DNA of 64,000 nucleotides from Vombatus ursinus. Taxonomy: Eukaryota; Chordata; Mammalia; Diprotodontia; Vombatidae. A program made the position numbers and the translations under genes. Positions 23,896 through 36,854 of this stretch are shown piece by piece. The DNA lies in NCBI RefSeq assembly GCF_900497805.2, contig NW_020954585.1, positions 43,695,256-43,759,255 on the forward strand, in the 5' to 3' direction. The first letter of the stretch is position 1, and every line of letters starts with the position of its first letter. The notes under the pieces are model-generated. The model made no database searches. It saw only the letters and a list, made by a program, of their open reading frames with translations, and was not told where the DNA came from.

Positions 23896-25245
23896 AATGT
23901 CCACGTCTGAGTGAAGTTCTACTCCTGAACCTTTCTAAGGGTTACAGTTCCAACAGAATAGAGGTCTGGCCTGCTCTGCTCTGTATGGTATTCTTGATAT
24001 GTATGACGAGAAAGCATTCCCACTGGATAATAGTGAAGTCAACACAAATCTGTAGAAAATGTGGTCGGGAAGGCTGCTTCTGCATATCATTCATCAAGGT
24101 GTGGATAAGTCCCTAAAACCCCTTGATGAGTAGCTGCTGGGGTACTGACAGCTACAGGCTGTTAACAAGGAAAAGTGGGGAGTGGGAGATGTAATTAGGG
24201 GCAGAGACTCACTTGGGGAAACTAGGCATAAAAAACTTTGCTCTCCCTTCGGTAAGATGTGTCCATGCATGGCACACCTGGCCTTGCCAGGCCATTAATA
24301 AGAGTTTGTTTTTGTTTTTTGTTTTTTTTTTTCTGGTTCACCAATAGCTTCTTGGAACTTTTGCTGCTTACACATCCATTTTTGGAACCAAAACTAAGGT
24401 ATGGATGAGATTTTTCCTGAAGACTGTTATTCTACCCAATAAATACTCATTGAGCCCTCAGTAGGATTTACTATATATCTAGCATAATTGTGGGTTCAAG
24501 TCCCAGCTCTGTCTATTGGCAGAAATATTTTAAGCAAAACATTTAACTTCTTTGAAACAAAATCTATTTATCTAGATACACTCCATATCCTGTTCATGCT
24601 TCAAATGTATTCTATAATTAGGTATAAATATGTAAATAAGTAATTGTCTATAAACTAATTTGTATATAAAAATGAACTAGGGATGTTTAACAAAGGTGTA
24701 TGTTGGTAACTTTATATTAACTATTGAAGACATGTACTGTGAGTTTATAAATAAATATTTATTAATTACAAAAATTACTGCTATTATTACTAATATTTAC
24801 TAGATCAAAATTAAAAGTTTTTTTGCACCTTTTCCATTAGTTTGCTTTACAAAACTAAAAAAAAAAATTCTCAAACATGTAGCTGTTTAAATAAAGCTTC
24901 CACTGTTTCCAATCTGGTAGCTGCTGCAGATGTTTCATGCTTGGAGCCATTTAGCCTTCTGTTTATAAATGACTAAGATAAGCAAAATTTAGGTAGTGTC
25001 TTAAAGCTTCAATCTCCAATACTAATCTTTTTAAGAGGTCCTCAATGTGCTGTACTTTTATGGCAGGAAAATACAAGGTTAATCAATAAACAACTATGAC
25101 CCTGAAATCATTCTCATTTGAATGACAAAGAATTAAATACTTTTGCTCCAGTCTGGCTCTGACTGGAATGCTTTTTGATGCTGCAGGATCACCAGGAAGA
25201 TGAGCTGCCTTCAGGCCTAGTGAGTAACTAAGAGCACCATACTTA

Positions 25246-25353
<108 letters not shown>

Positions 25354-25710
25354 TTAACAGAAGTAAAACAAATTGGTTTTGAGTTCAAAGGGACTAAAGA
25401 ATCAACAGTTCTTGTTTGGGGATCTACATAACCTTTTTTCCATCAATGCAAATGCATAAAATGCATTCCCATAGCTAAGAGCTGCAAACCTGTGATGAAC
25501 AGATACCTATCAGGAAATAAAGTTGGCAACACAAACATTTTCAGAAAGACATTTATAGAATATTTTCTGCTTTAATAAGGAGAAAAAGCAAATGGTTAAA
25601 ATGGTTTATTTTCATTTCATGAGGAAGCACAAAGTCCAGTTTTTAATTCGCTGCTTCTTACACCTCTAGGATTTCCTTTTTCTTAACACAAGTGCTAAGA
25701 AATTTGGAAG

Positions 25711-26555
25711 ATGCAGCCATCTTGTTGGGAAGAGCCTTCAAAGTCCTTTTTCAAAAATGGAACACTAACACATTGTCAGTGGAGTTGTGAACTGATCCAA
25801 CGATTCTGGAGAGCAATTTGGAACTATGCCCAAAGGGCTAGAAAACTGTGCATACTCTTTGATCCAGAAATACCACTACTAGTTCTGTATCCCAAAGAGA
25901 TCATAAAAAAGGGAAAAGGACCTACATGTGCAAAAATATTTACAGCAGCAATTTGTGTGGTGGTAAAGAGTTGGAAGTTAAGGGGATGCCCATCAATTGG
26001 GGAATGGCTAAACAAGTTGTGGCATATGAATGTAATGGAATGCTATTGTGCTATGAGAAATGACGAGCAGGCAGATTTCAGAAAAACTGGGACTCACATA
26101 AACTGATGCTGATTGAAGTGAGCAGAACCAGGAGAACATTGTACACAGTAATAACAACATGTGTGATGACCAACTTTGATAGACTTAGCTCTCTTCAGCA
26201 ATACAATGATCTAAGACAATTCTAAAAGACTCATTATGAAAAATGCTATCTATATCCAGAGAAAGAACTATGGAGTCTGAATGCAGATCGAAGCATACTA
26301 TTTGCTCCCTCTCTTTTTTTCTTTCTCGTGGTTTTTCCCTTTTGTTCTGATTCTTCTTTCACAACATGACTAATGTGGAAATACGTTTAATATGACTGTA
26401 CATGTATAGCCTATATCAGATTGCTTGCTGTCTTAAAGAGGGGAGAGGGGAGAAAGGGAGGGGAAGAAAAATGTGGAACTCAAAAATCTTATAAAAGTTG
26501 TTGAAAACTATCTTTACATGTAATTGGAAAAAAATAAAATACTATTAAGTGGAAA
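25711..26555 (+). repeat. L1 LINE 3' end (ORF2 C-terminus and 3' UTR), marsupial type
   Basis: An open frame to 26106 gives the L1 ORF2 C-terminal segment with LCILFDPEIPLLVLYPKEI and GCPSIGEWLNKLWHM, equivalent to the CPSTEEWIKKMW region of placental L1. The 3' UTR has TGAAGTGAGCAGAACCAGGA, GAGTCTGAATGCAGATCGAA and CACAACATGACTAATGTGGA, and ends with AATAAAATACTATTAA. It is 5' truncated; the copy is comparatively well preserved. Confidence 0.9.
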
Positions 26556-26859
26556 AAAACAAAGAATGGAAGGGTTAAGTATTATTCCCCAGGGAAGAGC
26601 CAATTTGCCCAGGCTGGGACATTTCAGTTAAGAGCAGGAATTTATATGGCTCAATAAAAATAGTCTTAATGATTTCACGTCAGTTTCAACCAGGTGAAGA
26701 GGCTATTACTCCAAACCAGTCAACAATTCTAAGATCCTTTAGACAACTGTAAATAGGGACAGGGACTGACTGAACTTGTGATTTCACTGATATAGGGAAA
26801 TCTCAGATAAGGAAATTTCCTGTATCAATGCAGGTTTGTCATTTACAGTCTTAAGGAAA

Positions 26860-27000
26860 TTGCCTAGAGTACTGAGAAATTAAGTGACATGCCCAGGGTT
26901 ACACAGTCAGTATGTATATGTCAAAGGTGGGAAATGGAACTCAGATCTTCTTGGCTCCAAGGCCAAGTGTCTATCCATTATGCTAATTGGCATGCTAGGC
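26860..27000 (-). repeat. MIR/MAR1-type SINE
   Basis: TTAAGTGACATGCCCAGGGT, TACACAGTCAGTATG and TCCAAGGCCAAGTGTCTATC follow the reverse SINE order. Confidence 0.75.
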
Positions 27001-27109
27001 CTTCCCTGCCCCCCACCCCAACCAGAATGGTACCAAATACGCACTTTCAGTTTCTCTACACTGAGCACAGATTTGAGAATGACAGATACATATAAGTACA
27101 AGCATCAAA

Positions 27110-27175
27110 TTTACAGTGCCTGGCACATAGCAACGGCTTATTAATGCCTGTTGACTGTTTGCCTGCCTACTAGGT
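27110..27175 (+). repeat. L2 terminal fragment
   Basis: ACAGTGCCTGGCACATAGCA with a TTAATGCCTGTTGACTG end. Confidence 0.65.
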
Positions 27176-28310
27176 TATAAAGGCTAATTTGGATCATAGG
27201 CAGCATTTGCCCAGTTATTTTAATACTAGAAGAAAATTCTAACAAGTTTTTACAATACATTAAGTTCTTCTATAGCATGTGCTTTAAAAAATACAAATCT
27301 GTTCCATTTTGATCATCATGCAAATTTCAATTTTGCTTCTACACAACTTCTTTGAGAAACCAGTGAGAATGTAGAGAATTCTTTACTTCGTAATTAACAA
27401 ACTACAACTGTTGTGAGGCCCATATTCACAAGCAAACTTAAGGGCTCTACTATAGTAAAGTGTGTCCCCCCCAAAGCCCCTGCCTGCCATGGTCTCTGGG
27501 GGCCACTGCTTATTATAGTTATGTATTTGTGAACCATATAATGTGCATCAAACTGTGCTATTTTTATTAGATTCCTATCTCTTTTTAATGTGTTACGAAT
27601 AAAGTTTTTGGTAATGGAAACAAATTAAGTTAAATTATAGCAGAAGTGACTGTATAGAATACACTTACAACTTGAGGGAGAAGAAGCTTCACAAGCAGAA
27701 ACTTAATGAAAAGAGTCAGAAGAATATTGGAAAAATATTTCAATCTACACTAAACAAAAATACTACATGCCTTAGTAATGTTTTGGGGATAGCAAAGTGA
27801 CCGTGGTGTTAAGCTGGCAGACTTTTATCCTATTGTCAGTTAGGACAATAAGGTGTAGATGACCATCTTCTAAATAAATGTAGGAATATCACGTTTATTT
27901 CCACAACTAACTCAGGGATGTGCTAACAATGGTTTCCTCATTTCTTGCAATACTTCCATTTTCAAAATGCACTTCTGAGAAACTGATTTTAGAATATGTT
28001 TTTGATGGTTACAGGCAATAATACCACGGTTAAGTTTTCACCACCATTCTCATTAAATGCTGGAAATGGTAATTAAAAAATAATAACCCTTCCATTTAAA
28101 AGGACCCCAAAGCACTTTACAAATTGACACATTTTCACAAAGTGATAACTTTATCCACCTCCAGACATATGCTTCATATTCATAGTAAGAAATTAAACAC
28201 TGCATAAGCTATTATTTCCTTTTAGTTCAATTTCTAGTGCAAATGTTTAAAGGACCAAGTTATATGCTTTCATTACAGAAATTTCCTTTTTAATATACAA
28301 AATTATGACT

Positions 28311-28330
28311 CCCCCCCCCCCCAAAAAAAA
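28311..28330. repeat. C-run and A-run homopolymer pair
   Basis: A run of 12 C followed directly by 8 A, before GTTTATGAC. Length polymorphism or sequencing error is likely here. Confidence 0.7.
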
Positions 28331-29144
28331 GTTTATGACAGCCACAATCTAATATCAAATTTGGGTAACTCGAGTCACTATTAATTACTTCTGTAATGTT
28401 AGCCCAAAGATCTATGCATACAAAGGTTGAAAACAAGTAACTCATAAAAAGGCTGGTTTGAAACATAACATGATACTTCAAAAATAACCATTTTCGTGGG
28501 GAATGAGTTAATAGAGGGGGCTGGCAAAAAAAAATATCTTATTCCCTGCAGTTCAAAACATTTAAGTAAACCTTCAGGTATCTCATATCGGGCCCCATAA
28601 TCAGGCCCAAGGAAAAAAAAAATCAAGATTGGTTCATGGTATTTGGGACTTGAATGTTTCCTTAAATTTCTTAATTAAGCTAAACTTTAAAACTACCCAA
28701 GCTCACATAATTAGATTACTTTAAACACATAGGTGACTCATGATATAGCTACTTTCTAAGGTTATGGTTTTAGAACCATCTTATAGGTATAGTAACCTAA
28801 TCTTCTGAATACTTCATAACCATATTCCCTTGGATGAAGTCCAAAATATTTGCTTTATTCCAAATACTGTTCTATAGTGAAGTTCTATTAAAGAAGGTTT
28901 TTGAGTGTATGCAGTTTTCCATTACTGATTTTTCTGGCAACCTCACGTAAGCAGTCACATACCACAATAGCCAAGGCAGGCTCTTAGTATTTTGTTTGGT
29001 GCACATTCAAATGCGTTAAAGTCTTTCACAGTTCACAAACTCTCAGATAGATTACATACTACTAACTCTCATAAGCCTGATTACAGTGTAAAATGTTTCA
29101 TAAGCTGCTAAAGCAAGGTCTATGTAGATTTCCAATAGATGATA

Positions 29145-29285
29145 TACTATGATGATACCCCTAGGATAGAAGGTAAACTCCTTGAGGGCAGGGGTGATTT
29201 AATTTTTATCTTATATACACAGGCCTAGCATAGCATACAGCATTTAGTAGGCACTTGATAAATTCTTGATTGATAAATAGTTTTA
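29145..29285 (+). repeat. L2 LINE 3' end
   Basis: GGTAAACTCCTTGAGGGCAG, a GGGGTGATTT block, TAGTAGGCACTTGATAAATTC. Confidence 0.85.
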
Positions 29286-29799
29286 ATGATCATCAGGGAC
29301 CAATACTACTGGCTTTGTTGCTAGAATGCAGTCATACTTAGCCATGAAATTTGCTAAGAAAATTGAGCCCTACCCCCCACTCTCTAAAAAATTCACATCA
29401 GATTATTTTACCTTTTGCTTCCTTCACTTGACACAAAAATAAAAAGGATTAAGGAAAAATACCATTAAGAAGCATGTAACAGTCAAATTTCTCTTTCTCT
29501 GTCATCGTGACTTACTTCCTAGGTGGTGTGTGTTGGAGGGGAAACCATATAAACAGTATTTAGAATTAACCTGTGTAGTAGAGAAAGGTATATACTTAAA
29601 TAAAACATATATATTGGATCAGAGGGTAACTGAACATGTTGATTCAGTGAAATGAAACATTTTAATGAGCATTCATGTTCTCCATGTCTAAAATAATTTC
29701 AGCAGCATTTAAGTATTAATAAGGTAGGGCAATACAACTGTTTTAAAAAACCTAACACAATCTTATAATAGTGTCTACATCACAAAAGTGACAGTCCAG

Positions 29800-30050
29800 T
29801 TATAATCAGTTACGTCTGACTTTTCATGAGCCCACTTGGGGTTTTCTTCCCAGATACTGGAGTAGTTTGCCATTTCCTTTTCCAGCTCATTTTACAGATG
29901 AAGAAACTGAGGCAATCTGGGTTAAGTGACCTGGCCAGGGTCACACAGCTAGTAAGTATTTGTCCGAGGTCACATTTGAACTAAGGAAGATGAGTCTTCA
30001 TGACTCAAGGCCTGGCACTCTATCTACTGGGCCACCTGGCTGGCCTGCTC
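29800..30050 (-). repeat. RTE(BovB)-tailed marsupial SINE
   Basis: The segment TCTGACTTTTCATGAGCCCA, then GATACTGGAGTAGTTTGCCA and TTTCCTTTTCCAGCTCATT, is the 3' tail shared with BovB/RTE LINEs and the ruminant SINEs they mobilise. It is joined to a tRNA-SINE body (CCAGGGTCACACAGCTAGTA and the terminal GGGCCACCTGGCTGG). Confidence 0.85.
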
Positions 30051-30654
30051 TGTTAAATACCAGACTCCATTTGGAGTATTTTGTTTAATTTTGGGAGCTA
30101 AGTTTTAACAAAGGCCTGGTAAAGAAGGGTGCTTCTAGAAGAGGCTGAAAAAAAAAGATGGTAAAAGGTATGTATAATTCCAATAAGGAAAGGAGAAAGC
30201 AACATAATAGTAGAGAAAAACCAGCCCACAAGGAATCGGGAGACTCGACTTCTACTCCTGGGTACACTAGTCTGGCAAGTGGCTTTTCGTGTCTAGGACT
30301 CTCTTCTCAGCTGTGAAATGAAAGCATCGAACCAGAAGATGTCCAAGGCCCCTCTCACTCTTAAGATTCTAATTTTTATGTTTTGCGTAGATTAGAAAGG
30401 GCTAAGAACAAGACACAATAACTACCTTCAAATATCGGAAAGAATGTCATTTAGAGAAGGGGGTAAAGGCTTAACTGAAGTTATAATGAAGCAGAAGATG
30501 GCTTCATTTAAGGAAGATGCATCTGACAAAGCCATCCGGCAATGAAAAGAGCTACCTTGTAATTAGCATACAATTGCTAAAGGTGTTCAAGGTCAAGGTT
30601 ATAAGTAAGGTAATTTTCTTTCACAATTTTTTAAAAAGGTAAATTTTTTTTATA

Positions 30655-31265
30655 AAAAAAGCTTTAAAAAATTTTATTTTTTTACAAACGTGTACCACCT
30701 CTCCCTACCTACCCTCCCCCCCAATAAAATAAAAAAAACAAAACAAAACACAAAAACCCTCACAAAAAGCATGTGTAGTCCATCAAAACAGATTTTCACA
30801 TAGGCCAGATCTAAACATGTACGTCTGATTCTGGATTTTAAGCCTATCATCTCTCTGATAGGAGGTGCATGGGGATTCCTTGTCAGTCTCCATTAAGCCA
30901 TGGTTTAACACTTTATTAATCAGAACTCTAAAGTCTTTCAAAGTTGTCTTTCTTTATAATGTTGCAAATTGTGCAAACTGTTCTTTTAATTTCTTTTAAT
31001 TTCACAGGTCGTTCATCTTAGCTTCCTCCCAAACAGTCCTTTTTGTCATTTCTTATGGCACAGTAATATTCCATTACATTCACATACCACAATTCATTTG
31101 ACTGTAAATTTCCCATTTTAAGTTACTATAAAAAGAGTTGCTATAAATATTTTTGTATATACAGGTCGTTTTCCTCTTTCTTAGATATCATTGGGGTGTA
31201 AGTCTAATAATGGTATAGTCGGATCAAAGTGTATACACAGTTTAGTAACTTTTGTAAAAAATAAA
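30655..31265 (-). repeat. L1 LINE 3' end (second marsupial subfamily)
   Basis: TTGTCATTTCTTATGGCACA, GTAATATTCCATTACATTCA, CATACCACAATTCATTTGAC and GTTGCTATAAATATTTTTGT are the antisense of the same ORF2 C-terminal region as the copy at 25711, followed by a different, more decayed 3' UTR toward 30655. Confidence 0.8.
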
Positions 31266-31504
31266 AATCTTAAAAGATTAGAAAAATTAGTCCCCATTTT
31301 TATTTATATAATAACTAATCTAATTAGGGTATTTCTTATTAGAGCCAATGCCCTTAACAGCTAAAATAGATATAAGAAATTCCCTAGAGGATATGAAAAG
31401 ATTTTGAGATTAAAGAACTTTTCAAGCTAAAAAGCTAACAGGCAGTGAATAAACTTGATACTACTAGAAATTATACAAAATAAAAAAATATTTGCCTAGT
31501 ATTT

Positions 31505-31575
31505 TCCTCAAATCAATTAACAAGCATTTAAGTGCCTACTATGCACTTGGCAGTGTGGGAACTGAAGAAACTCTT
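31505..31575 (-). repeat. L2 terminal fragment
   Basis: CAAGCATTTAAGTGCCTACT followed by ATGCACTTGGCAGTG. Confidence 0.65.
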
Positions 31576-33124
31576 CCAAAAGAAACTGAACTATAAAGAC
31601 AAAAAAAAAGCAAGACAATTCTTTCAGGCATTTTGATTCTTTGTTTATTACTAAACTGAAGGAAACAGGGTTTATTTATTTACATATAACCAAAATGTTG
31701 ATTTTTAAAAAGGGGGCATTAAAAATTTAATCTTACTTTCCCTTTTCAAGTAACCTTCTTCCCCCTGAATGAAGCCATTGTTTTGCCAGAAGTAGATGAG
31801 CTTCTGATCTGGAAAGTTCAGTTCTAAAATGACAGCCTATGTCCTATTCCTGACAAGATCTCTAACCCTGACACCAAATCACTCAGTTCACTTTTAAAAT
31901 GACAACTTGTGATACAGAAGCACTATGATTTCAAAAGGATTCTAAAATTGTATTACAATTCACCTTTGCTTAAAGTGTAGCCAACAGACAAATAACCATC
32001 ATTCCTACATTTGACGTTCATTTCCACACCTTGTCCCAGCACTCTGCCTTAATCACCACACTCACGTTTGTAGAACGGCCAACACAGAGGAGAACGTTGG
32101 CCTTAGGCAGGTCCCTGCGAGATTTCCATAATAGACCGCCATTTATTTCCACATGAGAATAAAATCATTCCCTTTTCAATTACACAAGTCAATTAGGCTC
32201 AGTGATAAGGGGGTCTCAAAAGACTATGCTACAAGCTTGTTCATAAACAGAAGGGCATTCCCCGCCCCCCAACATCTGGTAGGAAGGAAGAAGCAGAATT
32301 AAAAAGCATTCTATCACCTATTCATATCTGTTAGTATATAACAGAAAACCAAGTAGGAGGATAGAGGTTATGGTTTTTTTTGAAAACTATAAATTACCAT
32401 GAGTTATTTTATTATACAGTGAACCTAACCCTTAAGCTTCTGTTCCCTGCTAAAGATGCTCTTCTCCCAGAGGTGGTATTTCAATATGAATCCTTGACAA
32501 CAGTTCAGAATCTATAATATGGGGTAGGAAAATACAGGCTAAATTTCTGGAAGGTATTCTTCCAAGAAAGACAATCTCCTAAGTTAAGTTTCACTACATT
32601 CAGTATTTCTAGCTTATTTTATCAACTTCTTTCAAGTTCTTAAGTAGTACATAAAAAAGGCCAGAAGACTCTCTTGGATGGGGTTACTTAGTTTGAATGG
32701 GAACAATAACAAATAATCAGTTTATCCTATTAAACTAGAAAGAAAAAACACACCTATTAGACAATTCACATTTAACTGGGGTGGGATGGGGTAAGGGGCT
32801 AATGGTCCCAGAGACTAAACTGGAGAGGTAATTCTTATTGAACAATGTTTATTGTTGACTGTTATTTGAATTTGGAAAAAGCAGATGCCATTTGTAATAA
32901 TTACAGACCTACATATATTTCACGAATACATACCTTAAATATATGCTGTCCAAATAACCTCAATTATTGTGGTCAATATTATCTAACAGATTACGCACTG
33001 GGAAAATGCCAATGTAAAAATTAAACTTTACCAAGATCAAGTTGGTTCAACAATTCAATTTAATAAGTATTTTAAAGCAACAGATTGAATTCAAAATTCC
33101 CTTTTTTCTCTCAAAGGCAGATAT

Positions 33125-33245
33125 TTGCAAGGATCATGGGATCATAGATTTAGGTTTGAAAGGGAATGTAGATAGAGGTCATCTAATCTCACTCCTTCAC
33201 TTTACCCATGAGGAAACTAAGGACCAGGGAAATATGGTGACTATA
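33125..33245 (-). repeat. MIR-like element
   Basis: GGATCATAGATTTAGGTTTG, GAGGTCATCTAATCTCACTC and CATGAGGAAACTAAGGACC. Confidence 0.6.
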
Positions 33246-34294
33246 CTCAGATGTCTGTTAATTTCGAATATGTCTTGGAAATGTTAACACGCCATCTATG
33301 GCAGTATCAAACAGACTGACAGAGTAAATGTATATTCTCTGGTTCCGTGTGACCACAAACCCAGAATTACATGCTGTTTGGTGAGGCTGCCAGCACATTT
33401 TGATTGCAACACTTGTGACTAAATGGAAAGGAAAAATTAGGAAATGGTATTTGAAATAGGTTTAACTTTAGGCCTGAAGCACAGACCCTGTCAGCCCATA
33501 TTGTTGATACTGTCATTTCATTTACTGGAATTTCTATCACTGGAACAGTTATTTCATTAAAGCAGATGCTTTGTTATCTTCATCCTGGAATTTAATCTAC
33601 ATGAGGCCACCAAATTTACTAGCTCTATTGGTTTTAATGAAATAGACTCTAGTCACTTGTATTATCAACTGAGTTGTATTAACTGCCTTCTTCAAAGCTC
33701 AAGATTTCCATCCTTTGTAGAACCCTTTCTGATACCCCACCTAGCTCTATTTCCTGTACAAACTCACTAGCACTCATGTATGCCAGATAAAATTCAATCA
33801 ACTTGCTTCTTGGTTTGGCAGATTGAAAAACTATGCCTGCATTTTCACTTACGTTCTCATTCATTTATAATATCTGCATCTTGACTAAAGTTTATTAACC
33901 AGCCACATACTTCTGCTGCTTCTACTCTCCTAGAATCTCACAGGTGTTTACACCATTTCCAAAAAGAGCAAACGATGTGCTTTTCCCCCCTTCCTTTAAC
34001 TACCTGTAGTGCTACATTTCCGTATTATTTCTTTTACAGTTTTTGTCATACCTACAACTTATTTATAAATAACATTTAAGAGCAAATATTAACAAACATA
34101 TTCCGTGATAATCTTCTACGAAGTCTTACTTCAGATCTTGAGATGCACACAATAAAGGTTACCAGAGACAAGAAAAATCGTGGTCTATGCTAAGTAGGAG
34201 TGAAGTTCACATCTCTTGTGAAAAGAAAATCCACCAGCTGTTCTCAAAAATAATTGTGTACATGGAGTAATTCAATTTGAACAATTTATTAGAA

Positions 34295-34590
34295 GGCTAT
34301 GTGGTGTAATGGAAAAAGCACTAGATTTAATGTCAAATGGTTCAAGTTTGAATCATAGTCCTATGTATTACTTGTATGAACTTAACCCTAAAATTCTCTG
34401 GGCCTCACTTTCCTCACTTGTAAAATGGGGGGCTGGATAAAGTAATCTTTGGTACAGTGGAAAGAGTTATGAATATACACAGGCCCTGACTTCAAATCTC
34501 AGGTCACTTAATTACCCGCTTGTAAAATGAGGGAGTTGGACCATATTGCCTCAAATTTCCTTTCCAGCTACCAGTCTGTGACATGTGGAA
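34295..34590 (+). repeat. two tandem tRNA-type SINE remnants
   Basis: The first (to about 34440) has GGCTATGTGGTGTAATGGAA, GGGCCTCACTTTCCTCA and AAAATGGGGGGCTGGATAA; the second (from about 34445) repeats the plan with GGTACAGTGGAAAGAG and AAAATGAGGGAGTTGGACC. Confidence 0.65.
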
Positions 34591-35204
34591 GGATCCTAAG
34601 CTGCCTTTCCTCCCTCTTTTGGAATATTTAGAGAATATTTTAACAGTATTTTAGCCTAAAGTCCTTGGTCTCACCCTCACGAAAGATTAATTAGTTTTCT
34701 TTCAGAACAGACAACTTAATGTCAAGGAGAAGAGTGTCCCAGTCTAGAGTCTTATTTGATTCATTCTTATCGAAGGCCCAGCCAGGTTCTAAAGAGAGAG
34801 GCATAATCAATGCATAAAGGAATCCTACCTGAAATTGTTCAGACTAAAATCCACTTTGATGAATTCAAGTAAGAGAAGTATCTTGAGCCCATCTTTGACC
34901 AGTTAAAAAAACGGGAAAATCTTTAGTGGGAGTGAAAGAAGGATTAAAAGGTCTTAGGAAAACAATTCTCCACAATGTATATTGTTCTTTTTGATGACTA
35001 GAACTATTACATGAACTTTGTAACTATGTTTTATTTTATTTTGGAATTTTGCTTTTTGTTTGACGAATACTATAAATTGTGAATGGGAGTGGTTTGGGTC
35101 ACAGAAATTTTTCAAAGGCAATATGAACTTGTGTCACGTTGGACTGGGTCAGTCAAGATTCTTAGAATTATTTAATTTTCATAAATTTGTCTCTGGCAAA
35201 CTTG

Positions 35205-35330
35205 TCTGAGTTTTTTCTTCACAAGGATAAACATATGCAGTTCCTTTAATAACTCCTTAATAGCCTATAATTTTTATGGTTTGTTCCAGTTCTAAATCCC
35301 ATGACCCTTGTCCTAAGGTACTCAACGTTT
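35205..35330 (-). repeat. CR1/L3 LINE fragment
   Basis: AAGGATAAACATATGCAGTTCC and TTTAATAACTCCTTAATAGCC match the same CR1 ORF2 segment that recurs in the longer copy at 35850-35900. Confidence 0.55.
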
Positions 35331-35469
35331 TTTTTCCTCTAAAATATCTCTCCTCTCTATATGATCCAATAATTTTGAATTATATAGTTTCCCAAAAAGA
35401 AAAAAACAGTTGACATTTACATATTTCTTTATAGTTTATAAAGTATCTGACATATTACTGTATTTTGGA

Positions 35470-36075
35470 CTTGAAAGGGAGTCATCTAATCTCATTCATG
35501 ACCAGAAGGGATCCCTACCATAACCTAACCTACAAGTAGTCATCCAATCTCTTATTCAGGACTTCCAAAAAGAGTAAAGTCACAATTTCCAGGGGCAAAC
35601 CATCACACTTTTGGATGACGCCAATTTTTAGGAAGTTTTTCATGATATCAAACCTAAAATTAGCCTCTTCGTAACTTGTACTTATTGCTCCTTGTTTTGT
35701 CTTCTGGGGTCAGACTGAACCACTGAAGGTTTCACGTGAGCCTCTTTCACGTGAGGACCCATTCAGATGTTTCTAAATCTTTTCTTTTCTTTTTTTTAAA
35801 TTGACACTCCTTAAAAAATTTTTTTTTTAAAATTTTTAGGCATGAGTCTTTTCTTCTCCAGCATAAACATACTCAGTTCCTTCAATAACTCCTTATAATG
35901 ACGTGGCCCCAAGGCCCCTCCTGTTGCCCTTCTCTGGATGCTTTCAGTTTATCAATGTCCTTCTTAAATTATATTGCCCCAAACTAAACACAATATTCCA
36001 GATAGGAGCACTTGATTAGATTAGCAAGACTCTAGTTAGGCATATTCCATCTCTGGTGAGGAGCCTGTTATGTCT
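35470..36075 (-). repeat. CR1/L3 LINE, ORF2 C-terminal region and 3' end
   Basis: Antisense order is complete: GTCATCTAATCTCATTC (3' end), CACACTTTTGGATGACG, TTTTAGGAAGTTTTTCATGA, CTTATTGCTCCTTGTTTTG, CTTCTCCAGCATAAACATAC, TTGCCCTTCTCTGGATGC, CAGTTTATCAATGTCCTTCT and AATATTCCAGATAGGAGCA. An A/T-rich block at 35775-35838 looks like a later expansion. Confidence 0.8.
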
Positions 36076-36107
36076 ATGTTTTAAGCCATGAGGCCATTAT
36101 GAGAACC

Positions 36108-36400
36108 CTATCTTCTTAGCCAGTTATTTCCTTCCCAAATCAACTCTTCTCTTCTGCATCTCTGGTCATCAGTGGGGACTAGCAAGGAAAACACAGCCAA
36201 GGCCCCTGAGGTCTTTAGTTTCTTGCCTAAGGCTGTGGCAATACTTTTAAAGCTCCTTTTGGCAGTCTCATTTGTGCCTATCTGAAGAGGGTAGGAGTTA
36301 TCTTTTTTTTGGGGTAAGTGTTGGGAATTCCTGCTATGTTGTGAATACACATCCTGAGAATACAACAGTTCTCTCTATTGTTCCACTGGGTCAGTAGCTG
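36108..36400 (-). repeat. CR1-type LINE ORF1 esterase (SGNH) remnant
   Basis: The minus-strand open frame reads IGTNETAKRSFKSIATALGK, then LKTSGALAVFSLLVP and ends NNWLRR. This matches the CR1 ORF1 esterase pattern (IGTNDTA, LGRRLKxLGAxVVFSSILPV, NxWLRxWC). The GTN block corresponds to the SGNH GxND motif, with Glu in place of Asp here. Less certain homology continues to about 36560. It lies directly upstream, in element order, of the ORF2 end at 35470-36075. Confidence 0.7.
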
Positions 36401-36739
36401 GCTTAGTACTGCTGAGCAGGCAGTTACTAATCATGACTATGACCCCTCATCTGAGAGATTCTGTGCTTCTATTTTATCATTTCTTGGAGGATAAGCAGCC
36501 ACTCCTCCTCAGATCATCCAGCTTCAGGAAGAACTACACATTTAACTTTTAGGTCCAAATGTTTATTCATCCTTTTCCTTCACTTCCTCCTCTGTGTGAC
36601 ATTACTCCATACTCTAATGCTTTTGACAATTCATTTCTACCACTTCAGATTCTCTATTTTCCCTCTCACAGAAGTCCCACTTCCTTTCCTTTCAGGAACA
36701 TTTCCCATTCCTTTCAACTTGGTTTTCAGGGTCACACAT

Positions 36740-36840
36740 ACCTCTGCAAGGGAGACAGCTCAAGCATCATCAAACGAGATAATGAATATAAGGCACTTTG
36801 TGAACCTTAAAGTGCTGTATAAACAACAGCTATTATTGCT
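36740..36840 (+). repeat. MAR1-type SINE tail
   Basis: AACGAGATAATGAATATAAG, CTTTGTGAACCTTAAAGTGC and AACAACAGCTATTATTGCTG. Confidence 0.7.
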
Positions 36841-36854
36841 GTTATTCCAATTTT

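Noticed and set aside
24170-24370. Possible LTR fragment
   Set aside because: A CATAAAAAAC stretch and AATAAGAGTTTG resemble LTR promoter and poly(A) parts, but no clear ends or target duplication were found.
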